From Balanoglossus misakiensis (taxonomy: Eukaryota; Hemichordata): DNA of 64,000 nt. Of the stretch, positions 1 through 15,200 are shown in pieces. A model generated the notes under the pieces. The model was not told the DNA's origin. It did not search any database and was given only the letters and a program-made list of their open reading frames with translations. The stretch covers positions 5,952,001-6,016,000 of the forward strand of contig CM082586.2 in assembly GCA_040954595.2 (NCBI GenBank), written 5' to 3'. Position 1 is the first letter of the stretch; every line of letters begins with the position of its first letter. A program made the position numbers and the translations under genes.

Positions 1-3000
1 TGGATGGAATTGGGATGTCTGAGGGCGCTTTGGTAGTGATTTTGTAACCCTGCACACCAATTATTCTCATCTTCTTTTTGAACCATTCCGTTAGTACCGG
101 TATACTCCATACAACTACAGACTATCTGAGAAATATCTGGCAGACACTGTTTCATATATTTTTTGGTTATCTGTAATTTTGGCCAATTGAATTTAAACTA
201 AGCTAGGTAACCCCAATGTTATTATGTGTAAGACTTTACCCTGATTCACTTTCTGAATTTAAGTTTGAGTGTACCATGGCTAGATCTGTAAATCCACAAT
301 CGATGGTGTGTTACAATAACATGCATGGTATAATTGATGACAGGCCTGTGACCCTTACACAAGTATATGATTATCAATACAACATCTATCGAATTCCTTG
401 CCTCCCTGAAGCAGAAACAGAATAATCGCATGTTTGCTGTGTTTACTGTAGTTGGGCAGAACCATGAATCAGGCTGATGTTGATATCATTTGTAAAAGTC
501 AGAAAATTACCACAATAAGCCATCTGCAATTATGTTATAGTGCACTGAGAAATATATTTGACCAGGCCCTAACTATACATACTTGCCCGATAATGTAATT
601 CGACAGCGAGTAAGCCATTGGATTAAAAAAATCAGTTATTAAGTAATCATAATTTGACTTCAGAATAAATTTCTTACATGTAAAAACTGAGCTTTTTTCT
701 CGTTTTTGAATATAGCATGTTGTGAAATTCGCCAGACGTCAAAAATTAGCTAATTTATATTGTTCTGGACAAAGCAACATTTTCAGCAATGGAAATACTT
801 CTACCTACATTTGCTCAAATGCAACAGTGTGCTGTTATCATTACAACAGGAAAAGCGTGGGATTCAAGCCAAACATTTCAGGAGTCTTTGCCTTGCATAC
901 TGGTTCTTCAAAAATTTAGCATCTGTTGGGTTCAGATTATCCCCAGAAGCATTGTTGATGTCAGAAGGAATCCATTATTAGCCTATGGGGATTTACTGGT
1001 GGCTCATTTGCGGATGCAACCGGAGCAAATTGACCATCTTTAAAGGGAAACTCGATAGGTCGAGCCAAGACGATTAGATGACTTAACAAGCAAGGTCTGA
1101 TTTACGTTATGTAATATGTCTGTCTGTCTAGCGAATGTTTCTGTCCCAAGGTGCTAGTTTTTTGGGCTTAAGGGAATTTCATTGCTTATCCTAGTCTAGT
1201 TACCAGAGTTTTTTTTCTATGCTGCACACACAGTCTGGATTGTCTAATTGTTGAAATTTTGCTATTTGCATGTTGGAGTATGCGATGTAAACTGTAATAT
1301 TCAAAACAGTGGTAATTTACACCCAAGGTGACCTAATATAATGATTGCTACAGGCAGTTGATGCACTCCGCTTCACTGTGAAGAACTGCATCCCATATAA
1401 ACACCAGAAATCGATAACAAAATTCGAATTCACCTAAGTGACGTTGAAAAGAAAGAAAGATGACCTGCTGCGTAGCACTTTGTGTCACCTGTTATTATGT
1501 ATATCTTAAAAAAAAGTTGACATAATGTCAGATAAGTGATTTCAAGCCAACGATATCGCGACATTGCTGACGCAAGTCAATCGCATGTTTTAGTGATATA
1601 AACGACAATAGACATAGGGTCAACCTGCACGACAGATACTTCAAAACAATTTATACTTCAAAATTAAATGGCTACCAGTGTCACATCTGTGGCTGAGTGA
1701 GAGATCAGGCTTAGGCGGAGAGGGATATTACGGATAGAGACATTTATTTTATGTGTCAGCTTTTTTCCTCCTCTGCACTGGTTCGATAGTTATAACTTCT
1801 CCCAATATTCAATATTCTGTGACCTTGCACTGTCATGTGAAGGTCATGATTAAATGTCATTATTTGGTTAGCTGGCCCAGGCACCGGATTTTACATGCAA
1901 CTAGAAATTGTAACAGCCTCAGGTTGGTGACGGTAGTCTTTGAATAATATCTAAAAGCCTGGAAATTGTTCAAATGTTGAAAGTAGCCATAGAATAATCT
2001 GTATTATTTTCGCTGTTTATCCCCGAGGAAGATCTACTATGATCAAAACGTAGGAAGTTTTTTTTATGAATAATGCTTGATATGAAACCCAAAACTTTCC
2101 ATTATATTCGAACTCGTCAATTACCTTTAAGCTTTGGTTTCAAGACCATCGAATATACACAATCACATGGATTGATTGATTTTTCTCTAACACATGTCTT
2201 TACTTAATGAAAAAAATACTGTTTAAAAACAGTATTGCAAGCATCTTCGTGAAGTAAACCATGCATCACGAATGTGCCTGCAGCGCCGGCCACACAGATA
2301 ATATCATTGCTCTGTAACATGGGGCCTGTCAGGAAACAGGTTCCAACTAGAGCACTTACGCGCTGCAGTCGAACAACTTTGAATTGCTAATAGAGGGTCT
2401 GTTGGATGACATCCTTCGGTTGCATGGAGACGACGCTGGAGAATGATTGATAAAAACGGTTCAAGGAGCCATCACATAAATGGCACCGATAATAAGGCGT
2501 ATCAACTTCTCAAAATACACCTATTACTGGTGCTGGCAGAGCCCCTGTATATGTCATTGAAACGTCGCCACTTACTGAAGAGGCAATATTGTAATGGAGA
2601 ATGAGGTTGTTACTTCGCAATTTGCAGGCCGGGATTGCAAGCTTTGATAAAATCAATACAAGTTCATCAAAATCGACAGAGAGATACCTGATAATAATGA
2701 TGTGAAATAGTCAGGGTCTTTTACAGCAGTAATACCTTGCCCATTCAATACTGTTTTCCATGGAAAATACGTGTGAATACACAGTTTAAATATCTTTGAC
2801 ATTTGAGTTCCATTCATTTGCAACAAATATCATGATTGCACTAGAAGTTTAAGGTTGAAACACAGCTACTAGTAAAAAGAAGAACATATTACTTCTAATT
2901 TCCATATTGTTGCATTTTATGTCCGCTCTTGTTACAATTCATAACATATACAAATCACGAAAGATTAGTATAATTCTTTATAAAGAGAAAAAATCACCAA

Positions 3001-3347
3001 GCGACTGTTAGGCTAGTCACTAATATAGCCACTGAGAGGTGTCCCCAGGTAACCCTATATTGTATCAAGAATATAACTCGCAAATTAGGCGATTAAAACA
3101 TGTACATACCTGTCATTCATCAACATCCTTTTATGACTAACTTTGTCTTTGAATTTGAAGAATAGTCTCACAACTCATAATGTTAGACTAACCGTTAACG
3201 TAGGCCAGTTGAAAACGATGCACTTTCAACCACAGTAGACAAAACTACTGGGCCACACCCTTTTGAAACAATAGAGAGAAGTGATGGAGTGAATACAATC
3301 ACTTAGGAAGAAATTTGATTGGCCACAATGTGTCATTACCATGACAG
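1..3347. other. Non-coding, A+T-rich stretch
   Basis: I see no gene here. Frames are short, overlap on both strands and lack splice-site support. It holds one TACCGGTA palindrome near position 95 and a perfect hairpin at 2214-2235, listed separately. The rest looks like unique intergenic or intronic DNA. Confidence 0.6.
2214..2235. repeat. Perfect short inverted repeat
   Basis: Arms AATACTGTTT and AAACAGTATT pair perfectly around a two-base centre. It is too short to call a transposon, and no function is evident. Confidence 0.7.
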
Positions 3348-3689
3348 ATGCATACATGTATGTCATCATCCCACATACATCAAACAAAAGTGTTTGATTT
3401 ATTGATGGACAAACATGTAATTCATCCACATGATATCAAACCATTTGGAAAGATGAAAAATGACTCAATTTTCATCTTGAAATTGGGTATGGTTAGTCCG
3501 AGGGATCCAGATGCCAACAACATGAGAAACATCTACTGTGGCCTAAAATTGACATTGGATGGTTTGGAGAAGTGGTTCGTCATCACCGATTTCATCCACT
3601 CGAATTTATTGAAATTACTTTCACCAACTGGCTCCAGAGCTAAATTATCATGTAGTACTAACACAATGAAAATACATTGTACACAGTAG
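3348..3689 (+). other. Coding-like open frame, unrecognised (113 codons)
   Basis: An ATG-initiated frame runs 113 codons to TAG. From about residue 35 the codons show strong purine-first (RNY-like) bias, and the translation alternates hydrophobic and charged residues, with the piece LDGLEKWFVITDF near residues 75-87. There is no signal peptide or known motif, and no matching exon with good splice sites nearby. It could be a relic of a retroposed or transposon gene, an isolated exon, or chance. I do not recognise the family. Confidence 0.25.
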
Positions 3690-5990
3690 AGCAGAGACAT
3701 GCGCACATGGCATTGCTCGCTTGGCGTGTTGTGATCATGAGGATGAAGATGATGTTGATGAAGATAATGATGACGATACGTTTACTAAAAACGGGTCCAG
3801 TTGACCTTAATAGTTAGATGGATTTAATACTGTCCGTCCATGAGATAAAATTAATTCACTGTTATGCTTTAGGTCATATTTTAAACATTTAAGTGATATC
3901 ACAAGTCTCTTAATTTTTTTTTTATTATACCGGTATACCGGTGTAGCAAAGAATGTCCAATTTCCTCAGTAGGTTAATGAACTGCCATCGGCAGACATAA
4001 ACAAACAGATAGACAGACAGAAAAACAAGCAGGTATGATGCCAGATACATGTAGGATACTAATTATCATACTTATTATCAAATGCAATCTCTCTGGGATC
4101 TCACTTAAACAAAATATATAATGACAAATTACCTAGCTACAGAGTTGGAAATTGCGAACAGGATTTTGCTTTTGGGTGACAATGAGAAATGTTTCCGGAT
4201 TGTGATTTTTTTATTGCTGTAAACTACCTTTAAAATTACGCTTAATCGATACGTATGATGTATCTGCATTTACTTCAGTGTGTTCTAAATGCGACATGAA
4301 AATCACTTGCAATAACGCGTCGTATGGTCTGATTTGTTACACCGCCCTGGGCATAAACACAGCAAACTGCGGGCTGCCTATTACAATCACCGTTACACTT
4401 TAAAACAGGCTTATTAGTATAGCAGGAATCGGGTGGACTTGATGAAGGCTGTCATTCTACACCATCATTTGCAATCAGCTGCATTTTTCACAGTGGCACC
4501 AACTTTCTGGGTTCCATGAGAAACCTTATCCATGGGACCTTCCAATTAATGTAATGTTACCTTTGGTAGTGTGAGTGGGAGGAAACCAGGAAATAAGGTG
4601 AATATTTTATGGCAAGAATGACTGTATCTGCCCTGTTGGACACTACTAAACTCTATCATATTCCACTTTTAGAATTAACCAATTTTAATAAGTACAGTAT
4701 CAGTCAATGAAATTATAAATATCGTCTACCCCATTATGCATCTGTGCATTATCTATATTTAGCCAACCATACACTTTACAAAACACAGAACAGAGATCAG
4801 TGACAAGCATCCTCAGTATGTGCGCCTGTTTATGTACAGGTACATTGGTTCTAGTGGAGAATATAATGCCCACATACAGCACACCAGAAACCTATCATAA
4901 TACCTGGGTTATCCAGCCATGTTTTCCCCATATCGATGACCACTGTTCAGTAATTAGCTTTTTGGATTCAACATGGAAACACAATATTCGATATGACCTT
5001 ATGGGCACACCATAATGACCTTGATAGGATGCACCTACAGGTAGCCAGAACAGTATGCATTTTTAATTACATGATAGGTTTGTGAGGTCTACACACAAAC
5101 TCACCACAACACTTAATTGAAAGCTTTCATAGTGATTGAATATTACTCCTGTAAGCTTATGAAATACATTTCCATTTGCAGCATTTTGGAATTTGACACG
5201 GTTCTGACAAATAGGAATCCCAGAAAATGTACTCGTAAAAAGTATAATTGATGACGTCAATAGCCTGCTAAATTAATTTTCCGTCAAGTGTTTGGTTGTT
5301 TTTAATATTCATTGATTTGGAGTTCATTCAATCTGATTCCAACTTGATAGATATCAGCGAATGTTTCCTTTCGCAGCCTGTTATCGCTTCAGGTGATATA
5401 ACGCAGGTGGATGTATATCTCAGTGATCTGACTCCACACTTTGTGCTCATCCAGACATCATTATAATCGTAGACACTACAGAGACGGAACAGCCTAGACT
5501 CGTAAAAGTTTATGATATTCAAATTTTATGAATGTTGAAACAAAAAGTAATGAAAGACAAGTGTTGGATGGTAGTCTGGTAACCATTCAATTGGTACATA
5601 CATACCGGTAAATGACATTACTAAAAACATAGCTTCTATACAGGCATCGTTTTGCTTGATCTTTAATGCACTACTCTGAGGACGTCTGACAAAAAGTAAT
5701 TGTCCGCAGCAACTATACTGATACTTTTAATGGTCACAACTGACTTGAAACATATTTAACATGCAAAATCTTACTGTTCATTTTATTTTGGTCAGTAACG
5801 CACTGAATCACTCTCCGGAATACCGGTATACCGTTGATGCTGCAACAATGAAGTTATGTATACGAGTATACTCAGTCCATATATACTTTACAATTTAGAA
5901 GACAAAAATATCTCGTATTTGCACCCGAAAAGTCATAACAATGCAACATGCATATACAATAGTCTGTGAAGTAAGAGAATGCTCTCTCTC
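3690..5990. other. Non-coding, A+T-rich stretch
   Basis: No supportable gene. It contains TACCGGTA palindromes at about 3930, 5604 and 5821 and a TACATGTA at about 4049. Open frames are short and unsupported. Confidence 0.6.
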
Positions 5991-5999
5991 TCAACTGCT

Positions 6000-6160
6000 G
6001 ATATATTGGGTTAGCATTACAGTTTGGGTAGGGTTAGTATTACATATTGGGCTAAGTGTTATTACATTTCTGGTTATTATTACATATTGGGTTAGTATTA
6101 TAATTAATTGTTACGTATTGAGATACAGCATTACATATGGAGTAAGTATTATTATTATGG
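6000..6160 (+). repeat. Degenerate minisatellite, unit near ACATATTGGGTTAGTATT
   Basis: About eight diverged copies of an 18-24 base unit (consensus near ACATATTGGGTTAGTATT) lie head to tail. The repeat keeps one frame open and produces a spurious hydrophobic translation at 5941-6264. The GGGTTAG core resembles telomeric repeat, but the unit is longer and degenerate, so this is an interstitial minisatellite and not a telomere. Confidence 0.7.
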
Positions 6161-6264
6161 TAAAACATTGTTGCACCTGCAATTCTATCACCGCTGGTAG
6201 TGTACTAGCAATACTTTTACTCTGGGTCTGCTTGTTGAATGTATGCATGATCAGTGCCAATTAA

Positions 6265-9200
6265 GACCACCAACTGGCTAGCTTTGGGGTTTTGTATCAA
6301 CAACAATTTGTGTGACATTTTGAGAAATTGGTTTGATCTGATCTGATTTGAACTCATCAAAATATATTCCAATATCAGCTTAATTTGATCAATAGCCCAA
6401 CTACTCACATAAAAGATAAATGTAATAAAATTACATTGCAATCATTTTGCTATCAAGAAAACGTTCACATGACTATGTACAGGCCAGCACTCCTGCAGTT
6501 TTATAAATGATACTTCAAGATTATACATGACTGACAGAAGAAACTGTCATTCCATCTTAAGACATTCTGGATGTCTGTCGAACTCCGTTGGTGTTCTCTT
6601 TTCACCACAATAAACACGATTTTGACATTTTGCCACGTTGAATAGGTACCCTTTTCGTGAGTTGTGTAACAGTGATAAACATTTAGGGACCGCAGGGTTT
6701 AGCATAATCAGAATAATCATAATATCCCATGGTAGGCTTTAACACACTATATGGATAATAGCAGCCCTCCTGAATACATTGGGCACTGTACAACCCCATT
6801 CCACATCATAAACATTCTCAAAGAAACCACAAAGCAAACTTACCGGTGTCTCAAATCATAGAATGTAGTGTAGAGGATGAACACAGCTTAGTGCAAGTAA
6901 TTCAGCTATTTTCTGATGAGAGCAAATCGACGCATGCGCGTATCGGTTAGCTCATTTGGTTACAGAAAAGCACTACCTGCATATTTTACAGAATTGAGCA
7001 AACAAAAGAGTTGTGTTATTTTAGTTTAATGCGAATTCTACCAAGGGTGTTCAGAAAATGATTTACAAACGATTTGTACAGCACGACATGAGACAAAAAT
7101 GGATCACAGTGTAAAATACAAATATGTTGTCGCGAGTTATACAGGTACATGTTAAAACGTCGCTCTCGTGACTATTTTCTTATCTGTTGACGTTCTTCCT
7201 CCAGGGTCTATGGTTGAGCAGGAATGATTAATAGATGCAATTCATTTTCGACAAGATAGCCTGGCCAATCTCTAAATGAAGGTATTGTAAATCACAAACA
7301 CAACAAGCATTTACTATTTCCAAATATTCTACAAGCTATTATGAAAATACAGGGTTTCTGGTGGTTCCATGCCATCTTCGATGAGAACTATAACTTTAAA
7401 ATTGTGAATTTACGCCGTTCTTATTTTGTATATCATCTTGACTGTATTTACACGACAAAGTATTGAATACTTTGCTATGGTTTATATTCAGAAAACTGTC
7501 TTCTTGGTCATGAATACATATAAAATGCGTTGGATATATTTATGGTTACATGTTTAGATGACGTTACCTTCAAAGATAACAATTTCTCCTTAAATTTTAT
7601 CTTTTTATAAATTTCCCATTTACATCCACTTCAGTGGGCATTTGATATATGTACGTCATTGCCAGCCAAACTATTAGCCCATGAATTTTCTTGCCGTGTT
7701 TCATGGGCTGAACCATAAACCACAGAAAATGAAAATGCAATAACGTTCGTTGACCGCAAACGTGAATACCGGTATGTTTACAAACTGTTATAAAATATAG
7801 ATTGGACCAAAAATAATGTGTTATCATTTTGTTGAGTCAGAAGTAAACACATGAAGCAATTATTCTTTATTTGATGAAACCTACAAAATGACTAATATTA
7901 ATTAACTAATCATATTAAGGTTTCCATGTCCCTGTGTATTTCACATAATTTGCATTGAAAAGGTAACAAATTAAAGACCCTTAACTGCCATGAATTTGTT
8001 GCACCACGTAGAATAAAATGTTTGTCATCTGATTCACAATATTCTTCACCACTTGGCCAGAGATAGCGAGAACATTCTTTAGTTATATACCATCCCATTT
8101 CAGATAATAATGTGGAATAGCTATGTGCAGAAATAACTATACAAATGGATAACTGTAACAGTTTACAGCTTAATTCACTTCTGGGGTTGAAATTAGCTAA
8201 ATGTAAAGCTGATAAAATTTTGTACAGCTCAAATCATTGGCGAGGACATTGATCTTTCCATTTCTTAACATATATTATTATGCTTCTGGAGTTTAACATG
8301 AGCTTTTACATATTAACATCCATGCAATGGTTGCCTTGTCTCTATTGCCTCAGGCTGTATATAAACAAGTTAGGTTGTTTTTCCGATCACTAAGGATTTT
8401 ATGATCCTGTACAATACCTATAAATCTTCTCAGAGAATCCAATTAAGACATATAATTAGAAAGAAATCCTCATGGTAGTCTGCTTGGCCAGTACGCCGCC
8501 ATCGCATTTAATTGCTGTACTGCCAAAGATAGAACTTATCTTACTTGTTTGACGGACATTGAAAAGAATTATATTTTGCACATTACGTGAAACACGACTC
8601 TGTTATCTTGGGTTTCACTCACTTAATTTGGCTCAGAAATACTTTGACAATATCCGGGATGATAAAGAAACGATGTAAATGCTATTAGCTTGACAAATAC
8701 ATTGCATACGTCCATCAGTTTCTACATCTTGTAAAATCCGACTACTTACTAAAGGCTAATTGAAAACGCTATGTGTCCGCCGATTGTTTGCAGTGAAGAG
8801 AACCGGAAAAAAATTATGTCAGCAGACGAACTTTCTGACATTGCTGTCTGCAGATAATTGATAACATGCACGGAATCGAATCGAATAACGAAAACGTGTC
8901 TATTCAACTTCATAAACATAACGATATACGTGACTTCAGGGTAATGTACGAGGGAAGTGGCACTTGCTAAGCGCAGGCGTTTAGGAGAGATTCTTTTTAG
9001 AATCCAGAGAACATTTTGATGTTCCTTGTGCCTTTATACTGTTCAGTCTGCGTTGACCTTATTTGCTCAGTGAAGACTTAAACCTCAGAAATTATTAAGT
9101 CAAATGCCAGTTGCACATCATTAGTCGTTCGATGCGCTGCGTGTACGTCAGTCACTATTTGTGCGGTCGTGAAAGAGAGATCGAAGTAATTCCGGGGATG

Positions 9201-12200
9201 AAGGAAATAGTAGAATCACAATATTCTTTACGGATTCACACATTCCCCCATGTTCCTGTAATCAATGATGCTCTGTTAACAACTTGGCAGCATTCTCCTG
9301 AATTTCAACGGATTTCTGGCTTGTTTGTTGTACGTAGAACACTATGAGGAAGAAACGTGCAGGCGCCATCTTGGAAGATTCACTCCATTCCTGGAGGCCT
9401 TTAGCAAGAATCAGGGGAGACTTAGCATTTAAACTCAATTGTTTTTTGGGAATCTTTAACATCTCATGGCAAATTTCCCCTAGCTCTTGGCTTAATTATT
9501 GATGGGACAATACATGTCCTTTAATATTTGACAGGGTACCTGTGCCACACTGAATAACATGCCGTCGCAGTATACATTGTTTTGTATTCTTAAAGTGTCT
9601 GATAGACCATAAGAGTTTTGTTTTAAAAAGCCACAATTTGATGATATATACAAGTACATGTTAAGCCATTAGAGATAAATTACATCATTTATAACTTTCA
9701 GATTTTCATATGGTGGGGATATTTTCCCAATATAGGATTGATCTACAAAGCTTTGTTTGATTGAGGTGTAAAACATGGCCCTCTACTTTTTTGTTGGCAA
9801 GGTGAAATTAAGCAGCTATAATTTCCTTTTTTATATACTTTGTGCTTTTTTATATAAGCAGTTGATGTCAAGACCAACATATGTTGTCCATATGAAATGA
9901 TTGATAAATTTACATTAAAGAGCACATTTGTTGGTTAAACTAAATCCCTTTAAGTAGACTTTTGCCCTTAATCTAACTGACTATTATTACGATATAAAAA
10001 TTAATTCGATCGTTGTTCGAAATGTTCTAATTATTAGCTGGTGATCAAATAATAGGGTTGTGTTGCACGTGAGTTTTCCTGAGCACATCTTTTCCTCCAT
10101 AAATGATAAACTTCCCTTAAAGGGGAGAGTTGTCAAAACTGCCCATGTGCGATGTGAATCTGTTTATAAACACTCCATTGGCATTATTCCCATTCTTCAG
10201 GGAGACCCTGGCAACCAATACATGTTATTTATCAAGGGAAATTGGAAATGTAATGTACAGTAAGTGGCGCATTGTTTGTCATGATGCACAGCATATAATA
10301 CAAAGCAACAGTCACATTGTGTGCAAATATGTACGTACATTGTAGTAGTTACATACACTACTTCAATTGACTGTGTCGCATGGGACTGCAGTGCCCGCAG
10401 CCGCAGACAGGACGGCTGCACCCACCCTTTAAAATTAAGTGGTCCATTTTGATTTCGATGCCTGCAACATTTGGCGATGTCACAGACAGACCAATTTTGA
10501 CACATTATTTGCTTTGAGTGATAACTACAGCCTAATGGGTGGCACCGGATGAGGGGTGACATGTGTTCTGACGCATCAAAGTCATATTCCAAGCGAGACG
10601 TTGTCCTTGGAACATATAGATTTACATATGACTATTCACTAGGGGAACAGCTCGACGTGCATGCATGGCCTTGGCAACATCTCTCTGTCTCTTCCAACGT
10701 GTGTGTGTGTCTCTGTCTCCCAGGTTATTTACACATATCAAAACAACAAAATCAGATTGTCTTTTATGATAGTGAGGCAAAACTCTGCTGATATTGAAAC
10801 ATTCAGCACCTCCTTTTTCTAGAATTCGGAGACAGTGATTTCATTATCTTGATATATAATTTATTCCTGATTTTTGTATGAATGCTGAAAACTTAAAACG
10901 ACATTAGGAAAACTTCTTTAGGGCTCAATGGGCTGAATGTGATGTACGTACACTGACGTCTGACAGCGATGCGAACTTCACTGATTCCTTAGGGGGTAAG
11001 AGTTCCCCCAACGGAATCATATTATCGAGCATGCATCAATGACCTGACGAGAATCGTCGCCTTCGCTCTTGCGGTACCCCTCGAGGGACGTGGCATCAGC
11101 GTGACTTTGAATCAAAGAACGCTTGTATCGCGTCTCCGCTCTGCATCTTATCAATTTTGCAAGCGTTTGTCGGTTTCTCAGATAAGTGAGTGTGTTATGC
11201 ACATCTCAATTGTATTTAAATGTTCTATGCAGGGTATGACTGCCTGATTAGGTTGATGACTTTACTTAGGTGTATGCTGCAGGAATTGTTCATGCTAACT
11301 GCACATGCATTGTAAAGTCAACGGGCGCAAGCGTACAGCGGTAAATACAAAAGGGGTTCGTATGACACATTTACGTCGGCGGGCTGACACGATGACACAA
11401 TCGATACATTTAGCTGACAAAATGTGAAATAAAGATAAAAGAATACATTAGGCCTAATGCTACTCTCGGATTCAGAACTTGTAGGAAAGGAAGCCCGAGT
11501 ATAAAACAACACATTATGATCAAAACACAGCAAAGATTTTAACACTCTGGGTAATACACCATATGTGATGTCGCAGTCAAGAAAATCGTGCAGTGAATAC
11601 TTTTCTCAATGTTATATTTTATTTTTACAGCATCTGTGTCTGTGTGTTGGATTTCGCACACACTATACCACACCTCTCTCCCCGCCGGGATTAGCTATCA
11701 TTAAATAATTAAATCTTTGCATAAGTAAGTTGCATCAAAGCCAATTTAGCTCATCCCCTGGGCGTGATTAAAACACAAGATCGTCTTTCGTCAGAACGCA
11801 ACACCACAAGGCATCACTCCCATGGGCTCAAAACCTTGCCATCTTTCTAGGAGTCGACCTTCGTTTCTTGTGAAATCTGACCGGATATGTCGTCGTTTAC
11901 TACAGACAATCGACCCCTGTGTGTTGTCGATCGCAAAAGCTGAACTTTTATCACGGTTTGAAACAAAAGTAAGATTAATTGCCGGTTTTATGAGCCATAC
12001 GGTATCAAGAGCTGCCAAAGGGGATGATGTCAACAGAACATAAAAACTATCAGCCTGTCAGGTGAATGTTGACGATTTTGATGCTTGGTCGGTGATTTTC
12101 CTCTGTATTTTCCTTTCACATTCAGATGAAGTTTATAGGAAAATCTTCCAGAGTCTAATCCGTTAAGGACACTGTGTTATATGGGCTTAAAATTTTAAGT

Positions 12201-15200
12201 TATACATTTTGCATCAACTATAAGTATACAGGACAGCTCAGGAGCAAAAACAGTAAATTTTAATCATTTGCCGTCAGCTATTTGAGCGTGACCTTTACTA
12301 AACTGAGATTAAACAGTATATAAAGAGGACATTAATTTTTACACAAGATGATGATTTTCACCAGAATATTCTGGGATAATGGTATTACAGGGACACCTGT
12401 AACCCAAATATTTGACCAGAGACTGTATTTCAACTGAGTTTGAGGAACACATGTAGGGACATATGAAGACATGCCGGGTTTATTAACAAGGGAGTGTGTG
12501 TTCATCAATGGGGGTGCTCATCTTGTTCATGTACCGTATGGCTACATCAATATTTCCAAAAAAAATCACAGCGTCACCGCCGCCATTTTAGGAAATCAGG
12601 CAACATGGTGCACATGTGCAAAACCAGGCCGCTGATGGCACGGTTACGGAGCTTGAATTTCAGTAAAATAATCAGTGCACAAATCTTTAATTGCGTATTG
12701 TGATAACAATTTTAGGGGTTTATGATTTTATGCATCGTGCATCAATTAATGGATTATGTGTTAGACTAACCTGGGATTATACAAATGCATTTCTGTTCAG
12801 GTCATATTTTTTTCTTGTCATTATACCCTCCTTCCTGACAATATATTTTGATTTGGCGATCGATAGCGAAAAAAATGCTACCACGGTGCCTATTGAATAA
12901 GTCATAATGCCAAGTTACACTGCAGATTGAAATTGTCAACTACATGTACTAAAACATGTCATTTATTATTTGCGCTCATGATATATAGCGAGATAGATTT
13001 GTTGATGTGGGTATAGAACCCATTCAGAAGCCGTCAGAATGCACAATGATATCATTAAACTGATAATGTTCCCAGTGATTGCAACAAAATTACTTATTTT
13101 AATTCGTATTTCACTCCAGTGCTAATCTCCAGCCTTGCTGATACACATCGCAATAAAAAGGCTAATGTTTTTTTCTCATAATGTCATCTAAAGTGTATAC
13201 ATGTACCTGCGTATATACATGCAAAGACGCCAGGCATTTTACAAAGATAAAACATTGCAATATTTAATTCCTCGTGTTAATTGTGCTACCTTGCTTGAAC
13301 ATCATGTGTGTGTGTTCACTCAATTATTTTTTGGCACATTGCAAGCTTTTCAATAATGTACACAAGCCAGGGATCATTTTGGCTTTGGCAGATGACAAGA
13401 TAATGGCGTAAGCATGGCGGAGAAAAATTAAATGAAAACAAAGATAACATGATTAATTTCAGTGAGACGAGGATTTATTGCATGTTGAAGTCAGGGAAAT
13501 TGAATTCGAAGAACGGCCGTATATAAGGACGTCCAGTATACACTAAAGGAGCATCGCAATTACCAAAGGCATAGTCATTTCACTTTATATGTGTAATTCG
13601 CGTATAACCTATCTGGCTGAACCATTTACGGCGGTCTGGGAAAGGATATTGCTTCAGGGAACTAGTGTCAGCAGAAGATGAATATAGGAAACACAAAAAG
13701 ATGGAGATTTATTGACGTTTTGTCGTCAACAGTGATTTACTAACCAAGATGGAAACTTGGACGGCTATATCTTTGTTTTCATCAGTGTCATAAAGCAATC
13801 ACAACTTCAAGGTCATTTTTGCTAAACATGAAAATGATTCATGATTCCAGGAACTGTGGGCTTTACCCAGTATGCACTTCTAGCACTATGATGCGAAAGG
13901 ACAACTGATTTGCTATACTGCACGCTGTGTACCGTACATGTCTGGAAATCGTGTAAAAGGTTCGCAGATATCCAACCAGGTTGTACCTTATAGCCTCTGA
14001 AGGCATGCAGGAAGGTGTATTATTTGACGTCAACTGTTATGTTCCTTTTTCTATTGATACCGTTGCTTTAGTGATCGTTAACTCAAATGTTATCGGAAAA
14101 TCATGCGGAGAATGCCATTTTCGTATATATTAATACCTGATTCCCCGAAGGGGTGTGTTGGTGGCCGTTTACACTTTTCACCTCTGTAAGAACACGCAAC
14201 CTAGCATTCGGGATACAGCTCCGCTGTGATGTTTTGCATTATTAACACGATAACTGCTTTAAAATTAAATGGCGTATCAAATTTCAATCTTTAATATCAA
14301 ACACAGTGAGCAAATTCAGTTCATTTGGTGACGTGTCATTTGAGTGATATTGAAGTGTTCAATCAAGGAATTGGTCATATTGTGTAAATGAAAATAATTT
14401 TAACTACATGTCTGGTATATCATATGGAAGATTTGTACTAGGAATATTGTCGGTTCTTTTGAAATAACCATTATTTTATTTGGTGTTGTGTCCTGACACT
14501 GTACACACAAAAATAACAGCACTTGTGGGAATTTCTCTTTGCAAAGTTTTACGAACCGCAATTTTCAAACGAATTACCTAAGATGGAAACCACCGCCCCT
14601 CGAGATCAAGGCTACCCCTTTGGTGTATTGGAATATAAGTAATAGGGGGAGCAATCGTGATTGTAATTTACCATAAAGGTTCTGTTGTTTGATTGGGGTC
14701 ACCTAGGCATATTGCCATGTCTATCTGTGCCTCTGTTTATGGGTTAACCTTCTAAAAAGCTTATTATGGGAGGACATCCTCAGTTGACACAGGACAAACA
14801 ACAAATGGCTCATTGTGTTTAACAGCAGAAAATTTTTTGTTAACCCCCCCAGTTTCATACCAAGCATGACTTGTATTACTTTCGAGGCTAGCAGCTCATT
14901 CCTACAGTAATTAACTAAGTCTCGCGAGATCTCGCAATGAGTGGGATGTCATGTCTTTTAACTCCGACCCCTTCATAATCTAATAGAAATTTGCCTTGAC
15001 AACACAATGAAGTAAAGATATTGTTTTCACATGAGTTCATCGCTTGAATATGCCAATGGATACCTGCTTGTCTCCGTCTAGGAGTTATGGTTACCGGGTA
15101 GTAAGGAGATGTGACTGTTAAACTATCTTGCGCAGATGGCAATTGCGCATGTGTCTAGCTGTTGCTGTTCCCAAAGAGAGTTCTCTGGTATTAAACTAGG

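Noticed and set aside
10197-10592. 131-codon minus-strand frame with several cysteines
   Set aside because: No signal peptide, domain or splice support; composition is that of local noncoding DNA.
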